From positions 1,240,001 through 1,304,000 of the forward strand of contig NZ_CP017990.1 of NCBI RefSeq assembly GCF_002208095.1: a stretch of DNA of 64,000 bases. The letters are read 5' to 3'. Made by a program: the position numbers and the translations under genes. Below are positions 30,592 to 39,480 of this stretch, piece after piece. The notes beneath the pieces were generated by a model. It ran no database searches. It worked only from the letters and a program-made list of their open reading frames with translations, and was not told where the DNA came from. The stretch is from Enterobacter cloacae complex sp. ECNIH7 (GTDB taxonomy: Bacteria; Pseudomonadota; Gammaproteobacteria; Enterobacterales; Enterobacteriaceae). Position 1 is the first letter of the stretch, and each line of letters starts with the position of its first letter.

Positions 30592-31290
30592 TTAATCCTC
30601 CGGCCATGTCCAGGACGGCCAGTAATATCCCTGGCCGAGGTCTGCGCCTGCCTGCAGTGCCCAGGTACGATCGCGTTCAGTCTCAATACCTTCAATAAGC
30701 ACTTTCCCGGCAAGCTGAAAGCAAAGGGAAACCAGTTGCCTCAGCGCAGGGGTGTCGCGTAAACGCCAGAATGCTTCCTTATCTATTTTGATGCCGCTTA
30801 ACGGGAGTCGGCAGGATAAAAACGACTGCACGGTGACGTCATCCACGTCATCAAGCCAGATTGCGTGTCCCTGTCTGCTAAGTTGCCGCAAATTTTGAAC
30901 GACATGCTGCTTCTCGACGAGGGTCAGCGCTAAAAAGGATGCGAGGTCGACAATCTCAATATTGAGCGGCACGCCTGGCAACCGGATAAGTCGCTGAAAT
31001 GACGCGGGCTCTGTCAGGACGGTTATCGGCAGATTAATAAAAAGATTATGACCGTGCGGCGCATTTTTTAACGCGCCAAGCTGCGCTTCAAGCAGCGCTA
31101 TCGACCAGTCTGCGGACCGTTCGCAAAAAAAGTCCTCGCTGTGCCGCGTGTCGGACAGAACGCTAAGTACCTCCACGCCAACCAGGCGCAAGGAGGAAAG
31201 GGCGACGATGGGCTCAAGCTTAATGCCGACGATGTCCTGAGAAATGTACTGTAACCGGGGGGGCGTATCGATCAGGTTTTGCGCTGTCAC
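30592..31290 (-). CDS. Degenerate EAL-domain protein of the fim cluster
   Basis: A 232-aa stand-alone EAL-fold protein in the position of Salmonella STM0551, which degrades cyclic-di-GMP and affects fim expression. Several active-site motifs are altered: the EAL motif region reads GVEVLS, the ELTE motif reads EIVD, and the DDFGTG loop is DDVDDV. KIDKEAFW, IEGIETE and QGYYW remain. The Glu residues at key sites are partly kept, but loss of the Phe-Gly of the loop suggests weak or no hydrolysis. It may act by binding a partner like YdiV, which is inference. Its direction is away from argU and toward fimY. Confidence 0.8.
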   Translation of the reverse strand: MTAQNLIDTPPRLQYISQDIVGIKLEPIVALSSLRLVGVEVLSVLSDTRHSEDFFCERSADWSIALLEAQLGALKNAPHGHNLFINLPITVLTEPASFQRLIRLPGVPLNIEIVDLASFLALTLVEKQHVVQNLRQLSRQGHAIWLDDVDDVTVQSFLSCRLPLSGIKIDKEAFWRLRDTPALRQLVSLCFQLAGKVLIEGIETERDRTWALQAGADLGQGYYWPSWTWPED

Positions 31291-31501
31291 TCCATTGTCC
31301 TGTTGTCTGCCAGCCTCCAGGCGGCCGGGATACCTGACTCTAGTGTGACGAGCTGACGTTCAGGAAAACAGCAGGCGTTACTTAAATGCAACTAAGCCTT
31401 TTCGCAGCGCTAAATTTTACTGTGAAACAGGACGAAATGTTGAGAAAATAGCCGTATTTACAATCGGCTAGCGGTAATTGCCGTGGAAAACGGAAAAGGC
31501 A

Positions 31502-31529
31502 TTGACTCACCTGCCATTGACCGTATAAT
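31502..31529 (+). promoter_or_regulatory. Promoter of argU
   Basis: TTGACT at 31502-31507 and TATAAT at 31524-31529 with a 16-bp spacer, about 40 bp before the tRNA. The strong -10 box suits a stable RNA gene. Confidence 0.75.
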
Positions 31530-31568
31530 TCTTCGCGTTTCATCACCGCGAAGTACACGCATATCAGT

Positions 31569-31645
31569 GCGCCCTTAGCTCAGTTGGATAGAGCAACGGC
31601 CTTCTAAGCCGTAGGTCGTAGGTTCGAATCCTACAGGGCGTGCCA
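31569..31645 (+). tRNA. argU: tRNA-Arg (anticodon UCU)
   Basis: The 77-nt cloverleaf has acceptor arms GCGCCCT/AGGGCGT, a D arm AGCTCAGTTGGATAGAGC, an anticodon stem with the loop CTTCTAA (anticodon TCT), GTTCGAATC in the T arm, and a genome-encoded CCA. It reads AGA and, with modification, AGG. In enterobacteria it is a common phage and island integration site; probable integration debris lies just downstream. Confidence 0.97.
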
Positions 31646-31660
31646 TTTCATTTCATAGAG

Positions 31661-31732
31661 TTACGCCTCCTTCACATCCTCCTGATTTTCGTTGTGGGAC
31701 ATATTTGGGACATCGCCCCTAAAATTTACCGG
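31661..31732 (-). pseudogene. Probable 3' remnant of a tyrosine integrase gene next to argU
   Basis: On the minus strand a 23-codon frame ends in TAA at 31661 and reads RGDVPNMSHNENQEDVKEA at its end. This resembles the C-terminal tails of phage integrases that lie beside tRNA attachment sites, as I recall them. An in-frame stop (31733-31735) cuts it off upstream. A repeated TGGGACAT motif is present at this spot. This is a weak call based on position and residue pattern only. Confidence 0.4.
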
Positions 31733-31747
31733 TCAAGAAGGACATTT

Positions 31748-32578
31748 ATGTGGTATCTACTCGCAACTTCGCTTGCCGCACTCTCCCTTAATAAAAGCCT
31801 GGCTTACCTGATTCTGGGATTAACGGCATTTCTCGGCTGGAAACAGAGTATTCTTTACGCCCCGGCGCTGCTGGTTATTGCATCAATCGTCGTTGGCTGG
31901 TTTGCTGTTGAATGGCTACGTAATAAAAATAATAAATATACATATCTGGTCGAAGGCCTGTGCGTGGCCATCGCCGTTGCCCTGGTTTTGCATGTGATCC
32001 CGGGTTTTCATAACCTCAAAGTGCTGGATGCTGTCGTCGTAGGTCCGCAAAGCATACCGTTCAGTATGTACTTTAATATGGACAAGGCAGTGGTGCCGTT
32101 CTTTTTAATTACGTGCATGCCAACGTTATTCGTAGCAAAACCCCTCTATAAAGCGGGCAAGGTCGGCTGGGGAATATTGGTTCTTGCGATACCCGCGCTG
32201 TTACTTCTGGCTGTTGCGTTGGGTGGACTTAGAATTGAGCCGCATGCGCCAGAATGGTTCGCTCAATTTGCCCTTGCGAATATTTTTTTCGTCTCTTTGG
32301 CTGAGGAAGCCTTGTTCAGAGGCTACCTGCAGCAACGCTTGTCCCGGATTATTCATCCTGTTGTCGCGCTGTTGATTGCCTCAGTCATCTTTGGACTGAT
32401 GCATTATAGCGGCGGTTTACTACTGATTATTTTTGCCAGCCTCTCCGGCATTATTTACGGCCTGGCGTGGATGTGGAGCGGCAGGCTTTGGGTTGCGACG
32501 TTATTCCATTTTGGGCTGAACTGCGTGCATTTATTGTTCTTCACCTATCCGATGTATGCCCCTCATGCGGTTATGTGA
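31748..32578 (+). CDS. CPBP-family intramembrane metalloprotease
   Basis: A polytopic membrane protein of 276 aa starting MWYLLATSLAALS with AAGAAGGAC before it. The CPBP (Abi/CAAX) motifs are clear in the C-terminal half: SLAEEALFRGYLQ with the EExxxR motif, FGLMHYSGG with the second His, and FHFGLNC with the third. Eight or so hydrophobic segments cover nearly the whole protein. Family knowledge: members cleave prenylated or membrane proteins, or protect against self-made bacteriocins; the target here is unknown. It sits directly after argU, suggesting it came with an integrated element. A strong terminator follows. Confidence 0.85.
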   Translation: MWYLLATSLAALSLNKSLAYLILGLTAFLGWKQSILYAPALLVIASIVVGWFAVEWLRNKNNKYTYLVEGLCVAIAVALVLHVIPGFHNLKVLDAVVVGPQSIPFSMYFNMDKAVVPFFLITCMPTLFVAKPLYKAGKVGWGILVLAIPALLLLAVALGGLRIEPHAPEWFAQFALANIFFVSLAEEALFRGYLQQRLSRIIHPVVALLIASVIFGLMHYSGGLLLIIFASLSGIIYGLAWMWSGRLWVATLFHFGLNCVHLLFFTYPMYAPHAVM

Positions 32579-32629
32579 TGCTTTTTAAATTAGTCGCCTT
32601 ATAAATTTAGCGACCTCCGGATAAGCATA

Positions 32630-32655
32630 AAAAGCCCCGCAAAATCGGGGCTTTT
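32630..32655. terminator. Intrinsic terminator after the CPBP gene
   Basis: AAAAGCCCCG (32630-32639) pairs with CGGGGCTTTT (32646-32655) over CAAAAT. Both sides have A/T runs, so it can act in both directions. Confidence 0.9.
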
Positions 32656-32735
32656 ATATCTTCCGGGCGCATGAATAACAGATTTACCTTCGCGTCATAA
32701 TGAATAGAAGGCTAATCAATTTCATTTTAAGCAGG

Positions 32736-32752
32736 CTTAAGGTTTTCTTAAT
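32736..32752 (+). promoter_or_regulatory. PmrA(BasR)-box-like direct repeat
   Basis: CTTAAG-GTTTT-CTTAAT fits the PmrA consensus (two YTTAAK hexamers spaced by 5) exactly. It lies about 180 bp before the ferric transporter gene and 85 bp from the Fur box. The surrounding DNA is AT-rich, so chance is possible. Confidence 0.4.
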
Positions 32753-32841
32753 CTAAAAATTATCTCTCATTAAAATTTGGATTTTTATCATTCTAAAATC
32801 TTCTAAAAAGAAATTTTACACTTTTACGCGTAAACTGGATT

Positions 32842-32860
32842 GATACTAATTATCATTAGC
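32842..32860 (+). promoter_or_regulatory. Fur box upstream of the ferric ABC transporter
   Basis: GATACTAATTATCATTAGC matches the 19-bp Fur consensus GATAATGATAATCATTATC at 15 of 19 positions. It is 73 bp before the first gene, in the expected promoter zone, so Fe(II)-Fur should repress the operon. Confidence 0.8.
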
Positions 32861-32933
32861 GTTGTTGTATGCTTTAATCCTGTCCCACAAAGCTATGAGT
32901 CGTTAATCCCGTTGGTCTATTAAGGATATGTTC

Positions 32934-33950
32934 ATGAATTCTCGCCTGCTGTCCTGCTTCTCGCTTGCCTTGTTGTCTTCATCACTTTTCCTTTTTACAC
33001 AATCGGTTGCGGCCGATAACAGCGAAGGTATCGTTGTTTATAACGCGCAGCACGAAAACCTGGTGAAGTCGTGGGTGGACGGTTTTACTAAAGAAACCGG
33101 CATTAAAGTCACTCTGCGTAATGGCGATGACAGCGAGCTGGGTAACCAGCTGGTTCAGGAAGGCAGCGCGTCACCGGCAGACGTGTTCCTGACGGAGAAC
33201 TCGCCTTCAATGGTGCTGGTGGATAACGCCAACCTGTTTGCGCCGCTGGATGCAGACACCCTGAAGCAGGTACCGGCAGAATATCGTCCGGCGCACGGCC
33301 GCTGGATTGGCATCGCGGCCCGCAGCACGGTGTTTGTGTATAACCCGGAAAAACTGAACGAACAGCAGCTGCCTGAATCGCTGATGGATCTGGCAAAGCC
33401 CGAGTGGAAAGGCCGCTGGGCGGCATCACCGTCAGGCGCGGATTTCCAGGCCATCGTGAGCGCGATGCTGGCGCTGAAAGGCGAGAAGGCCACGCTGGAA
33501 TGGCTCAAGGCGATGAAAGCCAATTTCGTTGCCTATAAAGGCAACAGCACCGTGATGAAAGCGGTCAATGCCGGTCAGATTGATGGCGGCGTGATTTATC
33601 ACTACTACCGTTTTGTCGATCAGTCCAAAACCGGTGAAAACAGCAAAAATACCCAGCTCTACTACTTCAAACACCAGGATCCGGGCGCGTTTGTGAGCCT
33701 CTCCGGCGGCGGCGTGCTGGCATCCAGCAAGCATAAAGCGCAGGCGCAGGCCTTCATCAAATACATTACCGGTAAAGAAGGTCAGGAAAGCCTGCGTACC
33801 AACAACGCCTTTGAGTATGCGGTGGGCGTGAACGCGGCCTCGAACCCGAAACTGGTCCCGCTAAAAGATCTTGATGCACCGAAAGTTGAACCTTCAACGC
33901 TTAACAGTAAAAAAGTTATCGAGCTGATGACGCAAGCCGGCCTGCTGTGA
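32934..33950 (+). CDS. Ferric iron ABC transporter, periplasmic binding protein (SfuA/FbpA type)
   Basis: Periplasmic iron-binding protein, about 338 aa. ATG 32934 is preferred, with AAGGA 7 bp before it; an ATG two codons earlier is also possible. Signal peptide about 1-28 ends SVAA. The mature part has IVVYNAQHENLVKSWVDGF, DVFLTENSP, and a YHYYRF motif with the adjacent tyrosines that bind Fe(III) in this family. It is the first gene of a three-gene operon. Its closest namesakes are Serratia SfuA, FbpA and AfuA; I do not assign one name. Confidence 0.92.
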   Translation: MNSRLLSCFSLALLSSSLFLFTQSVAADNSEGIVVYNAQHENLVKSWVDGFTKETGIKVTLRNGDDSELGNQLVQEGSASPADVFLTENSPSMVLVDNANLFAPLDADTLKQVPAEYRPAHGRWIGIAARSTVFVYNPEKLNEQQLPESLMDLAKPEWKGRWAASPSGADFQAIVSAMLALKGEKATLEWLKAMKANFVAYKGNSTVMKAVNAGQIDGGVIYHYYRFVDQSKTGENSKNTQLYYFKHQDPGAFVSLSGGGVLASSKHKAQAQAFIKYITGKEGQESLRTNNAFEYAVGVNAASNPKLVPLKDLDAPKVEPSTLNSKKVIELMTQAGLL

Positions 33951-33974
33951 TCCTGAGAGTAAAGTGAACGTCTT

Positions 33975-35549
33975 ATGTCTGGTCTGAGTCTCGACATCGG
34001 AAAAAACAGAGTGCAGGAGCCTGCCCGCAGGCGTCCTGCACTGCCGATGGTGGCGTTAGCTGTGTTGTTTTCATTAATGGCGCTTCTGCCTCTGGGTTTT
34101 ATCATTGCCATTGGCATTGAGACCGGCTGGGAAACCATTAAGGCGCTGGTGTTTCGCCCGCGTGTTGCTGAGCTGCTCAGCAACACGCTGTGGCTGACGG
34201 CTTTAGCGGTTCCGCTGTGTATCGTGACGGGCGTGGCAATCGCCTGGCTCACGGAGCGCACGCAGCTTGCCGGGAGAGGGATCTGGTCCGCACTGGCGGT
34301 CGCCCCGCTGGCGATCCCCGCGTTTGTGCAAAGCTATGCCTGGGTGAGCGCTGTCCCGTCCATGCACGGGCTTTCCGCGGGCGTGTTCCTCTCCGTACTT
34401 GCCTACTATCCGTTTATCTATATGCCGGTTGCGGCGGTGCTGCGTCGCCTTGATCCGACGCTTGAAGATGTCGCCGCTTCGCTGGGTACGCCGCCGTGGC
34501 GGGTCTTTTTCCGCGTGGTGCTGCCCCAGCTCAAGCTGGCTATCTGCGGCGGCGCGCTGCTGGTGGCGCTGCACCTGCTGGCGGAATATGGCCTGTACGT
34601 GATGATCCGCTTTGATACCTTCACCACGGCAATTTATGACCAGTTCCAGTCTACCTTCAGCGGCCCGGCGGCGAACATGCTGGCGGGCGTGCTGGCCTTG
34701 TGCTGTCTGGCTATATTAATGCTGGAGGGCGTGACGCGCGGAAAAGCACGCTACGCGCGCATTGGCGCCGGGGCCGCGCGCGAGCAGAAACGCTGGCCGC
34801 TGAAGCCTGCGGCCGCAGCGCTGGGCCAGCTGTTTTTCATCGTGCTGATCGTTCTGGCGCTGGGCGTGCCGCTAGTTGTCCTGTGTCGCTGGATTTGGCT
34901 CGGCGGCGTGCAAAACTGGATGAGTGCCGATCTCTGGCACTCCCTGCGCCAGACGCTGATGCTCGGCGTGGGCGGTGCGCTTCTGACGACCGCGTGCGTG
35001 ATCCCCATCGCGTGGCTGGGTATCCGCTATCCGCATCGCATCTTCCGGATGCTTGAAGGGTGCATCTATATCACCAGCTCGCTGCCGGGCATCGTCACGG
35101 CGCTGGCGCTGGTCACCGTCACCATTCATTACGCCCGTCCCATTTACCAGACGGAAATTACCCTGTTCCTTGCCTACCTGCTGATGTTTATGCCCCGCGC
35201 GCTCATCAACCTGCGGGCGGGGATTGCGCAGGCGCCGGTTGAGCTGGAAAACGTGGCGCGCAGCCTGGGCTGCACGCCCGCGAAGGCGCTCTGGAGCGTC
35301 ACGATGCGGCTGGCCGCGCCGGGCGCGGCGGCGGGTGCCGCGCTGGTTTTCCTCGGCGTCAGCAACGAGTTGACCGCCACGCTGCTGCTCTCTCCGCTGG
35401 GCACGCGCACGCTCTCCACCGGATTCTGGGCGCTGACCAGTGAAATTGACTATGTTGCCGCCGCGCCTTACGCGATGCTGATGATCCTGATTTCACTCCC
35501 GCTGACCGCCATTCTCTATATGCAGTCGAAAAAAATTGCAGGGCTATGA
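33975..35549 (+). CDS. Ferric iron ABC transporter permease (SfuB/FbpB type)
   Basis: A 524-aa inner-membrane permease made of two fused permease domains. About 12 hydrophobic segments are seen. Two EAA-type loops that contact the ATPase are visible: [22 protein letters not shown] (first half) and [20 protein letters not shown] (second half). It begins 24 bp after the binding protein gene, and its stop is followed 1 bp later by the ATPase start. Confidence 0.93.
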   Translation: MSGLSLDIGKNRVQEPARRRPALPMVALAVLFSLMALLPLGFIIAIGIETGWETIKALVFRPRVAELLSNTLWLTALAVPLCIVTGVAIAWLTERTQLAGRGIWSALAVAPLAIPAFVQSYAWVSAVPSMHGLSAGVFLSVLAYYPFIYMPVAAVLRRLDPTLEDVAASLGTPPWRVFFRVVLPQLKLAICGGALLVALHLLAEYGLYVMIRFDTFTTAIYDQFQSTFSGPAANMLAGVLALCCLAILMLEGVTRGKARYARIGAGAAREQKRWPLKPAAAALGQLFFIVLIVLALGVPLVVLCRWIWLGGVQNWMSADLWHSLRQTLMLGVGGALLTTACVIPIAWLGIRYPHRIFRMLEGCIYITSSLPGIVTALALVTVTIHYARPIYQTEITLFLAYLLMFMPRALINLRAGIAQAPVELENVARSLGCTPAKALWSVTMRLAAPGAAAGAALVFLGVSNELTATLLLSPLGTRTLSTGFWALTSEIDYVAAAPYAMLMILISLPLTAILYMQSKKIAGL

Positions 35550-35550
35550 C

Positions 35551-36582
35551 ATGCTTGAATTAACCGCCATTTCTAAATCGTTTTCTGATGTGCAGGTGCT
35601 CGAGAGCTTAAACCTGAGCGTGGCGCCGGGGAGCAGGACGGCGATTGTCGGGCCGTCCGGGTCGGGGAAAACCACGCTGCTGCGTATTCTTGCCGGGTTC
35701 GAAACGCCTGACACCGGGCGCATTGTCATGCAGGGGAGAACGCTGTTCGATGAAAACAGTTTTGTTCCCGCCCACCTGCGCCGGATTGGTTTTGTGCCTC
35801 AGGAGGGTGCGCTGTTCCCGCACCTCAATGTGGCAGACAACATCGCCTGGGGGCTGGACGGCACCCGCCACGAGAAACGCCAGCGCGTTGAGGCGCTGAT
35901 GGAGATGGTTTCTCTGGACAGGCAGCTCGCAACGCACTGGCCCCACGAGATTTCCGGCGGACAGCAGCAGCGCGTGGCCCTTGCCCGTGCGCTGGCCCAG
36001 CGGCCTTCACTGATGCTGCTGGATGAACCGTTCTCGGCTCTGGATACCGGCCTGCGCGCCACGACGCGTAAGGCAACGGCCGATCTGCTGGCCGAAGCGG
36101 GCGTGGCCTCGATTCTGGTCACCCACGATCAGAACGAAGCGTTGTCCTTTGCCACGCAGGTTGCCGTCATGCGCTCCGGGCGCTTCACGCAGGTCGGTAC
36201 GCCTTATGACGTTTACACCCGTCCCGTTGACGAAGAGACGGCGCTGTTTCTTGGCGATGCCGTGATCCTGCCTGCTCAGCTCGCTGCCGGGTATGCCGTG
36301 TGCGCGCTGGGTGAAGTGCCGACGGACAACGCGCATGCGACAGGACAGGGCAGGGTAATGATGCGCCCTGAACAATTACGCGTGACGGCATGTGCAGCGC
36401 ATGAAAGTCCGATCTCGATTCTCGACGTGGACTTCACCGGCCAGCTGTCGACGCTCACCCTGGGATTGGCCGGACAGCAGCAGCCGGTGATTCTGAAGAC
36501 CGTAAGCCAGCCAGGATGGAACCCGGGCACGGCGGTACGCGTTGATATTGCTGGCACCGCGCGGGTATTCGAATATTCTTAA
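35551..36582 (+). CDS. Ferric iron ABC transporter ATP-binding protein (SfuC/FbpC type)
   Basis: A 343-aa ATPase starting MLELTAISKSF. It has Walker A GPSGSGKTT, FVPQEGALFPHLNV, signature SGGQQQR, Walker B LMLLDEPFSALD and H-loop VTHDQNE. The C-terminal TOBE-like domain (about 260-343, RMRPEQLRVT-like segment MMRPEQLRV) suits a regulated import ATPase of the CUT1/ferric class. It completes the sfuABC-type operon. Confidence 0.93.
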   Translation: MLELTAISKSFSDVQVLESLNLSVAPGSRTAIVGPSGSGKTTLLRILAGFETPDTGRIVMQGRTLFDENSFVPAHLRRIGFVPQEGALFPHLNVADNIAWGLDGTRHEKRQRVEALMEMVSLDRQLATHWPHEISGGQQQRVALARALAQRPSLMLLDEPFSALDTGLRATTRKATADLLAEAGVASILVTHDQNEALSFATQVAVMRSGRFTQVGTPYDVYTRPVDEETALFLGDAVILPAQLAAGYAVCALGEVPTDNAHATGQGRVMMRPEQLRVTACAAHESPISILDVDFTGQLSTLTLGLAGQQQPVILKTVSQPGWNPGTAVRVDIAGTARVFEYS

Positions 36583-36732
36583 TATTCGTTAGTAATTTCA
36601 TGCAACGGGTTGTTATAAAAGATTTTTCCCGAACGCATGGCAATTCCTGAGATTCTCTACCATGCTCATAAAACCTCACCACACTGCGTGAGTTTTTTCG
36701 TAGTTGCTGATTAATCTCAAGGAAAAAAGGTT

Positions 36733-37008
36733 ATGAAAAAGACGATTGCTGTTTTGTTGGGAACTGCGTTTTTCTTTACGACTCATGCCTTCGCTGCTGA
36801 GCTTCTGACGAAGGAGGAGTTTAAGAAAGTTGAGTCGCAGTATCAGAAAATCGGTACGGTAAACACCTCAGGTGAAGTCTCTATCGATGACGCCAAAAAA
36901 GAACTGATCGAGAAAGCCGATAAGCAAGGCGCCGATGTCCTGGTGCTCACGTCAGGGAACACCAACAATAAAATTCACGGTACGGCCAATATCTACAAGA
37001 AAAAATAA
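36733..37008 (+). CDS. yahO: DUF1471 periplasmic protein YahO
   Basis: A 91-aa exported protein with signal peptide 1-21 (FFFTTHAFA). The mature part [20 protein letters not shown] and the end [22 protein letters not shown] match E. coli YahO nearly residue for residue as I recall it. In E. coli it lies at a different locus and responds to osmotic and acid stress; its function is unknown. AAGGAAAAAAGGTT provides the ribosome site. A hairpin (37019-37040) follows. Confidence 0.85.
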   Translation: MKKTIAVLLGTAFFFTTHAFAAELLTKEEFKKVESQYQKIGTVNTSGEVSIDDAKKELIEKADKQGADVLVLTSGNTNNKIHGTANIYKKK

Positions 37009-37018
37009 CGTCATTGCA

Positions 37019-37040
37019 GCCACCCCCGAAGCGGGGTGGC
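37019..37040. terminator. GC-rich hairpin after yahO
   Basis: GCCACCCC (37019-37026) pairs with GGGGTGGC (37033-37040), followed by a pyrimidine-rich CGTTCCCCCTCTT rather than a clean T-run. Confidence 0.6.
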
Positions 37041-37109
37041 CGTTCCCCCTCTTATCTCGCCAAATCTCCTCATGAACGCGGTTACACTTGCTAATGCATG
37101 GATAATGCG

Positions 37110-37128
37110 TATAGTTCTCATTTGCATT
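37110..37128 (+). promoter_or_regulatory. Fur-box-like sequence upstream of the TonB receptor
   Basis: TATAGTTCTCATTTGCATT resembles Fur-bound sites of the ATTCTCATTTGCATT kind. It overlaps a GATAATGCGTAT stretch from 37101. It lies about 65 bp before the receptor start. Confidence 0.55.
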
Positions 37129-37193
37129 GCATTCAACATATTCTAAGGCCCGACAACGGGTCATTTTTGCGCGCACTTTAAAATGAGTTAACG

Positions 37194-39377
37194 ATGAACA
37201 ACACCATCATGCACAAAACGCTGCTGGCGCTCGCCGTTGGCGCGGCGACACATTCCGCCATTGCGGCGGACGATCAAAAAGAGGACACCCTCGTTGTCCA
37301 GGCTAAACCTGCCAGCGATTTCAAACCCGGTGGCGACCAGCTGGTACCTGCCTTTCTTGACGGGCAGGTGGCGAACGGCGGGCGCATGGGGATGCTGGGC
37401 CAGCAGAACGCCATGGACGTGCCGTTCAACATCATCAGCTACACCTCGAAGCTGGTGGAAGATCAGCAGGCGAAAACCATTGCCGATGTCGTCGCGAACG
37501 ACGCGGGGGTGCAGTTCGTTCAGGGGTTCGGCAACAGCGCGGAGACCTACCGCATCCGCGGCCTGAAGTTCGACGGCGACGACATGACATTTGGCGGTCT
37601 GTCCGGCGTGCTGCCGCGCCAGGTGGTGGATACCCAGATGGTTGACCGCATCGAGATCTTCAAAGGGGCCAACTCGCTGATGAACGGCGCGGCAAGCTCC
37701 GGCGTGGGCGGGATGATCAACCTTGAGCCAAAACACGCGGGCGAACTCCCGCAGGCCAAAGTCGGCGTAGACTACACCTCGGATTCCCAGATTGGAACTA
37801 CGCTTGATGCGGGCCGTCGCTACGGCGACAGCGACCAGTTCGGCGCGCGGGTGAACCTGGTTCATCGCGAAGGGGAAACCGGCATACCGAATGACCGCCG
37901 CCGCACCACGCTGCTCTCTACGGGCCTGGATTACGCTGGCGACCGCTTCCGCACCTCGCTGGATCTGGGCTATCAGAAGAAAACCTTCCACGGCAGCCCG
38001 ACCAGCGTCAATATTTCCGCGGTGGATTTCGTTCCCGAGCCGCCGAAAAACGATCGTAACTTCTCGCAGAAGTGGGCCTACAGCAATATCGAAAACGAAT
38101 TTGGGATGTGGCGCAGCGAGTACGACATCACCGACGGCTGGACGGCCTATACCGGTCTTGGCGCGCAGCACGCGCACGAGGAAGGCATCTACAGCGCGCC
38201 GAAGCTGGTGGATAAAAGCGGCAAGGCAACGGTCAGCCGTCTTGATACCAACCGCATCAGTGATTCCGTCAGCGGCATGGCGGGCGTTCGCGGTAACTTC
38301 ACTACGGGCTTCGTCTCGCACAAGGTCAACGTTGGCTATTCGGCGATGACCAAAAACGAAAAAATCGCGTGGAAAATGTCGGCGGCGAAGGATAATCCGA
38401 CCACCAACATCTACCACAACACCGGCGTCGATATGCCGGACAGCACCAACCTGAACGGCTCTGGCGGGAAGTACAGCGATCCGCTGACCAGCGGGCGCAC
38501 GCGTACCCAGGGCTGGCTGCTTAGCGATACGCTGGGCGTGCTGGACGACAAGCTGCTGTTCACCGCAGGCGCCCGCCATCAGAAAGTAGTCGTTCGCGGA
38601 TATAACAAAGTTACCGGTGCGGAAAACGCGGCGGACGGCTTCGACGGCAGCCGCTGGATGCCCACCTACGGCGTGGTCTACAAGCCGTGGGAGGAGATTT
38701 CCCTCTATGCAAACCACACCGAAGCGCTGCAGCCGGGCAAAACTGCACCTAACACCGCCACCAACTACGGCCAGAGCACCGGTATCGTTCACTCTAAGCA
38801 GAACGAAGTGGGCGTGAAGGCGGACTTCGGCCGCGTGGGCGGATCGCTTGCGCTGTTTGAGATCAAAATGCCGTCGGCGATCCTCGACGACAGCGGCCAT
38901 TACGGCCTGGATGCCGAGCAGCGAAACCGTGGCGTGGAGCTGAACGTCTTCGGTGAGCCCGCGCTGGGGATGCGCCTGAACGCCAGCGCCACCTGGCTGC
39001 AGGCCGAGCTGACCAAAACCAAAAATGGCGTGAATCAGGGTAACGATGCGATCGGGATTCCGAACTTTTACGCCGTGCTGGGTGCAGAGTACGATATCAA
39101 GCCGGTTGACGGCCTGACCGCCACCGCCCGCGTGAACCATTCCGGCGCGCAGTACGCTGACCTGGCAAACACCAAAAAGCTGGACAGCTACACCACGCTG
39201 GATCTGGGAGTGCGCTATCGCTTCGCGGTGAACCGCAATGAAAACCAGATGACGGTTCGCGCGGGCATCGACAACGTCACCAATGAAAACTACTGGGCCA
39301 GCGTGGACGATTCCGGTACCTATATTACGCAGGGCGAACCGCGCACCTTTAAGGTCTCGGTTGGCTACGCGTTTTAA
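37194..39377 (+). CDS. TonB-dependent siderophore receptor
   Basis: An outer-membrane receptor, 727 aa. Signal peptide about 1-24 (ATHSAIA), then a TonB box DTLVVQA near residue 32. The plug domain (about 45-165) contains VANDAGVQFVQGFGNSAETY and RIRGLKFDG, and IEIFKGANSLMNG. The 22-strand barrel ends with KVSVGYAF, terminal Phe. The family appears closest to FhuA/FcuA-type ferric hydroxamate receptors, but the ligand is not certain. Expression should be Fur-controlled. Base composition equals the core genome. Confidence 0.9.
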   Translation: MNNTIMHKTLLALAVGAATHSAIAADDQKEDTLVVQAKPASDFKPGGDQLVPAFLDGQVANGGRMGMLGQQNAMDVPFNIISYTSKLVEDQQAKTIADVVANDAGVQFVQGFGNSAETYRIRGLKFDGDDMTFGGLSGVLPRQVVDTQMVDRIEIFKGANSLMNGAASSGVGGMINLEPKHAGELPQAKVGVDYTSDSQIGTTLDAGRRYGDSDQFGARVNLVHREGETGIPNDRRRTTLLSTGLDYAGDRFRTSLDLGYQKKTFHGSPTSVNISAVDFVPEPPKNDRNFSQKWAYSNIENEFGMWRSEYDITDGWTAYTGLGAQHAHEEGIYSAPKLVDKSGKATVSRLDTNRISDSVSGMAGVRGNFTTGFVSHKVNVGYSAMTKNEKIAWKMSAAKDNPTTNIYHNTGVDMPDSTNLNGSGGKYSDPLTSGRTRTQGWLLSDTLGVLDDKLLFTAGARHQKVVVRGYNKVTGAENAADGFDGSRWMPTYGVVYKPWEEISLYANHTEALQPGKTAPNTATNYGQSTGIVHSKQNEVGVKADFGRVGGSLALFEIKMPSAILDDSGHYGLDAEQRNRGVELNVFGEPALGMRLNASATWLQAELTKTKNGVNQGNDAIGIPNFYAVLGAEYDIKPVDGLTATARVNHSGAQYADLANTKKLDSYTTLDLGVRYRFAVNRNENQMTVRAGIDNVTNENYWASVDDSGTYITQGEPRTFKVSVGYAF

Positions 39378-39480
39378 GCGTTCCATCTCGTTATCCGGGG
39401 CAGGGATGCCCCAATCCCTTGCTACCTCCAGCATGAAGTGTTAAAACGTGCCCCTTCTAAAAATGAGACAGGGGTAGGAC

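Noticed and set aside
37188..39434. Long 748-codon frame on the minus strand
   Set aside because: It is antisense to the TonB receptor, which has a signal peptide, TonB box, plug and barrel; the minus frame is a GC-driven shadow.
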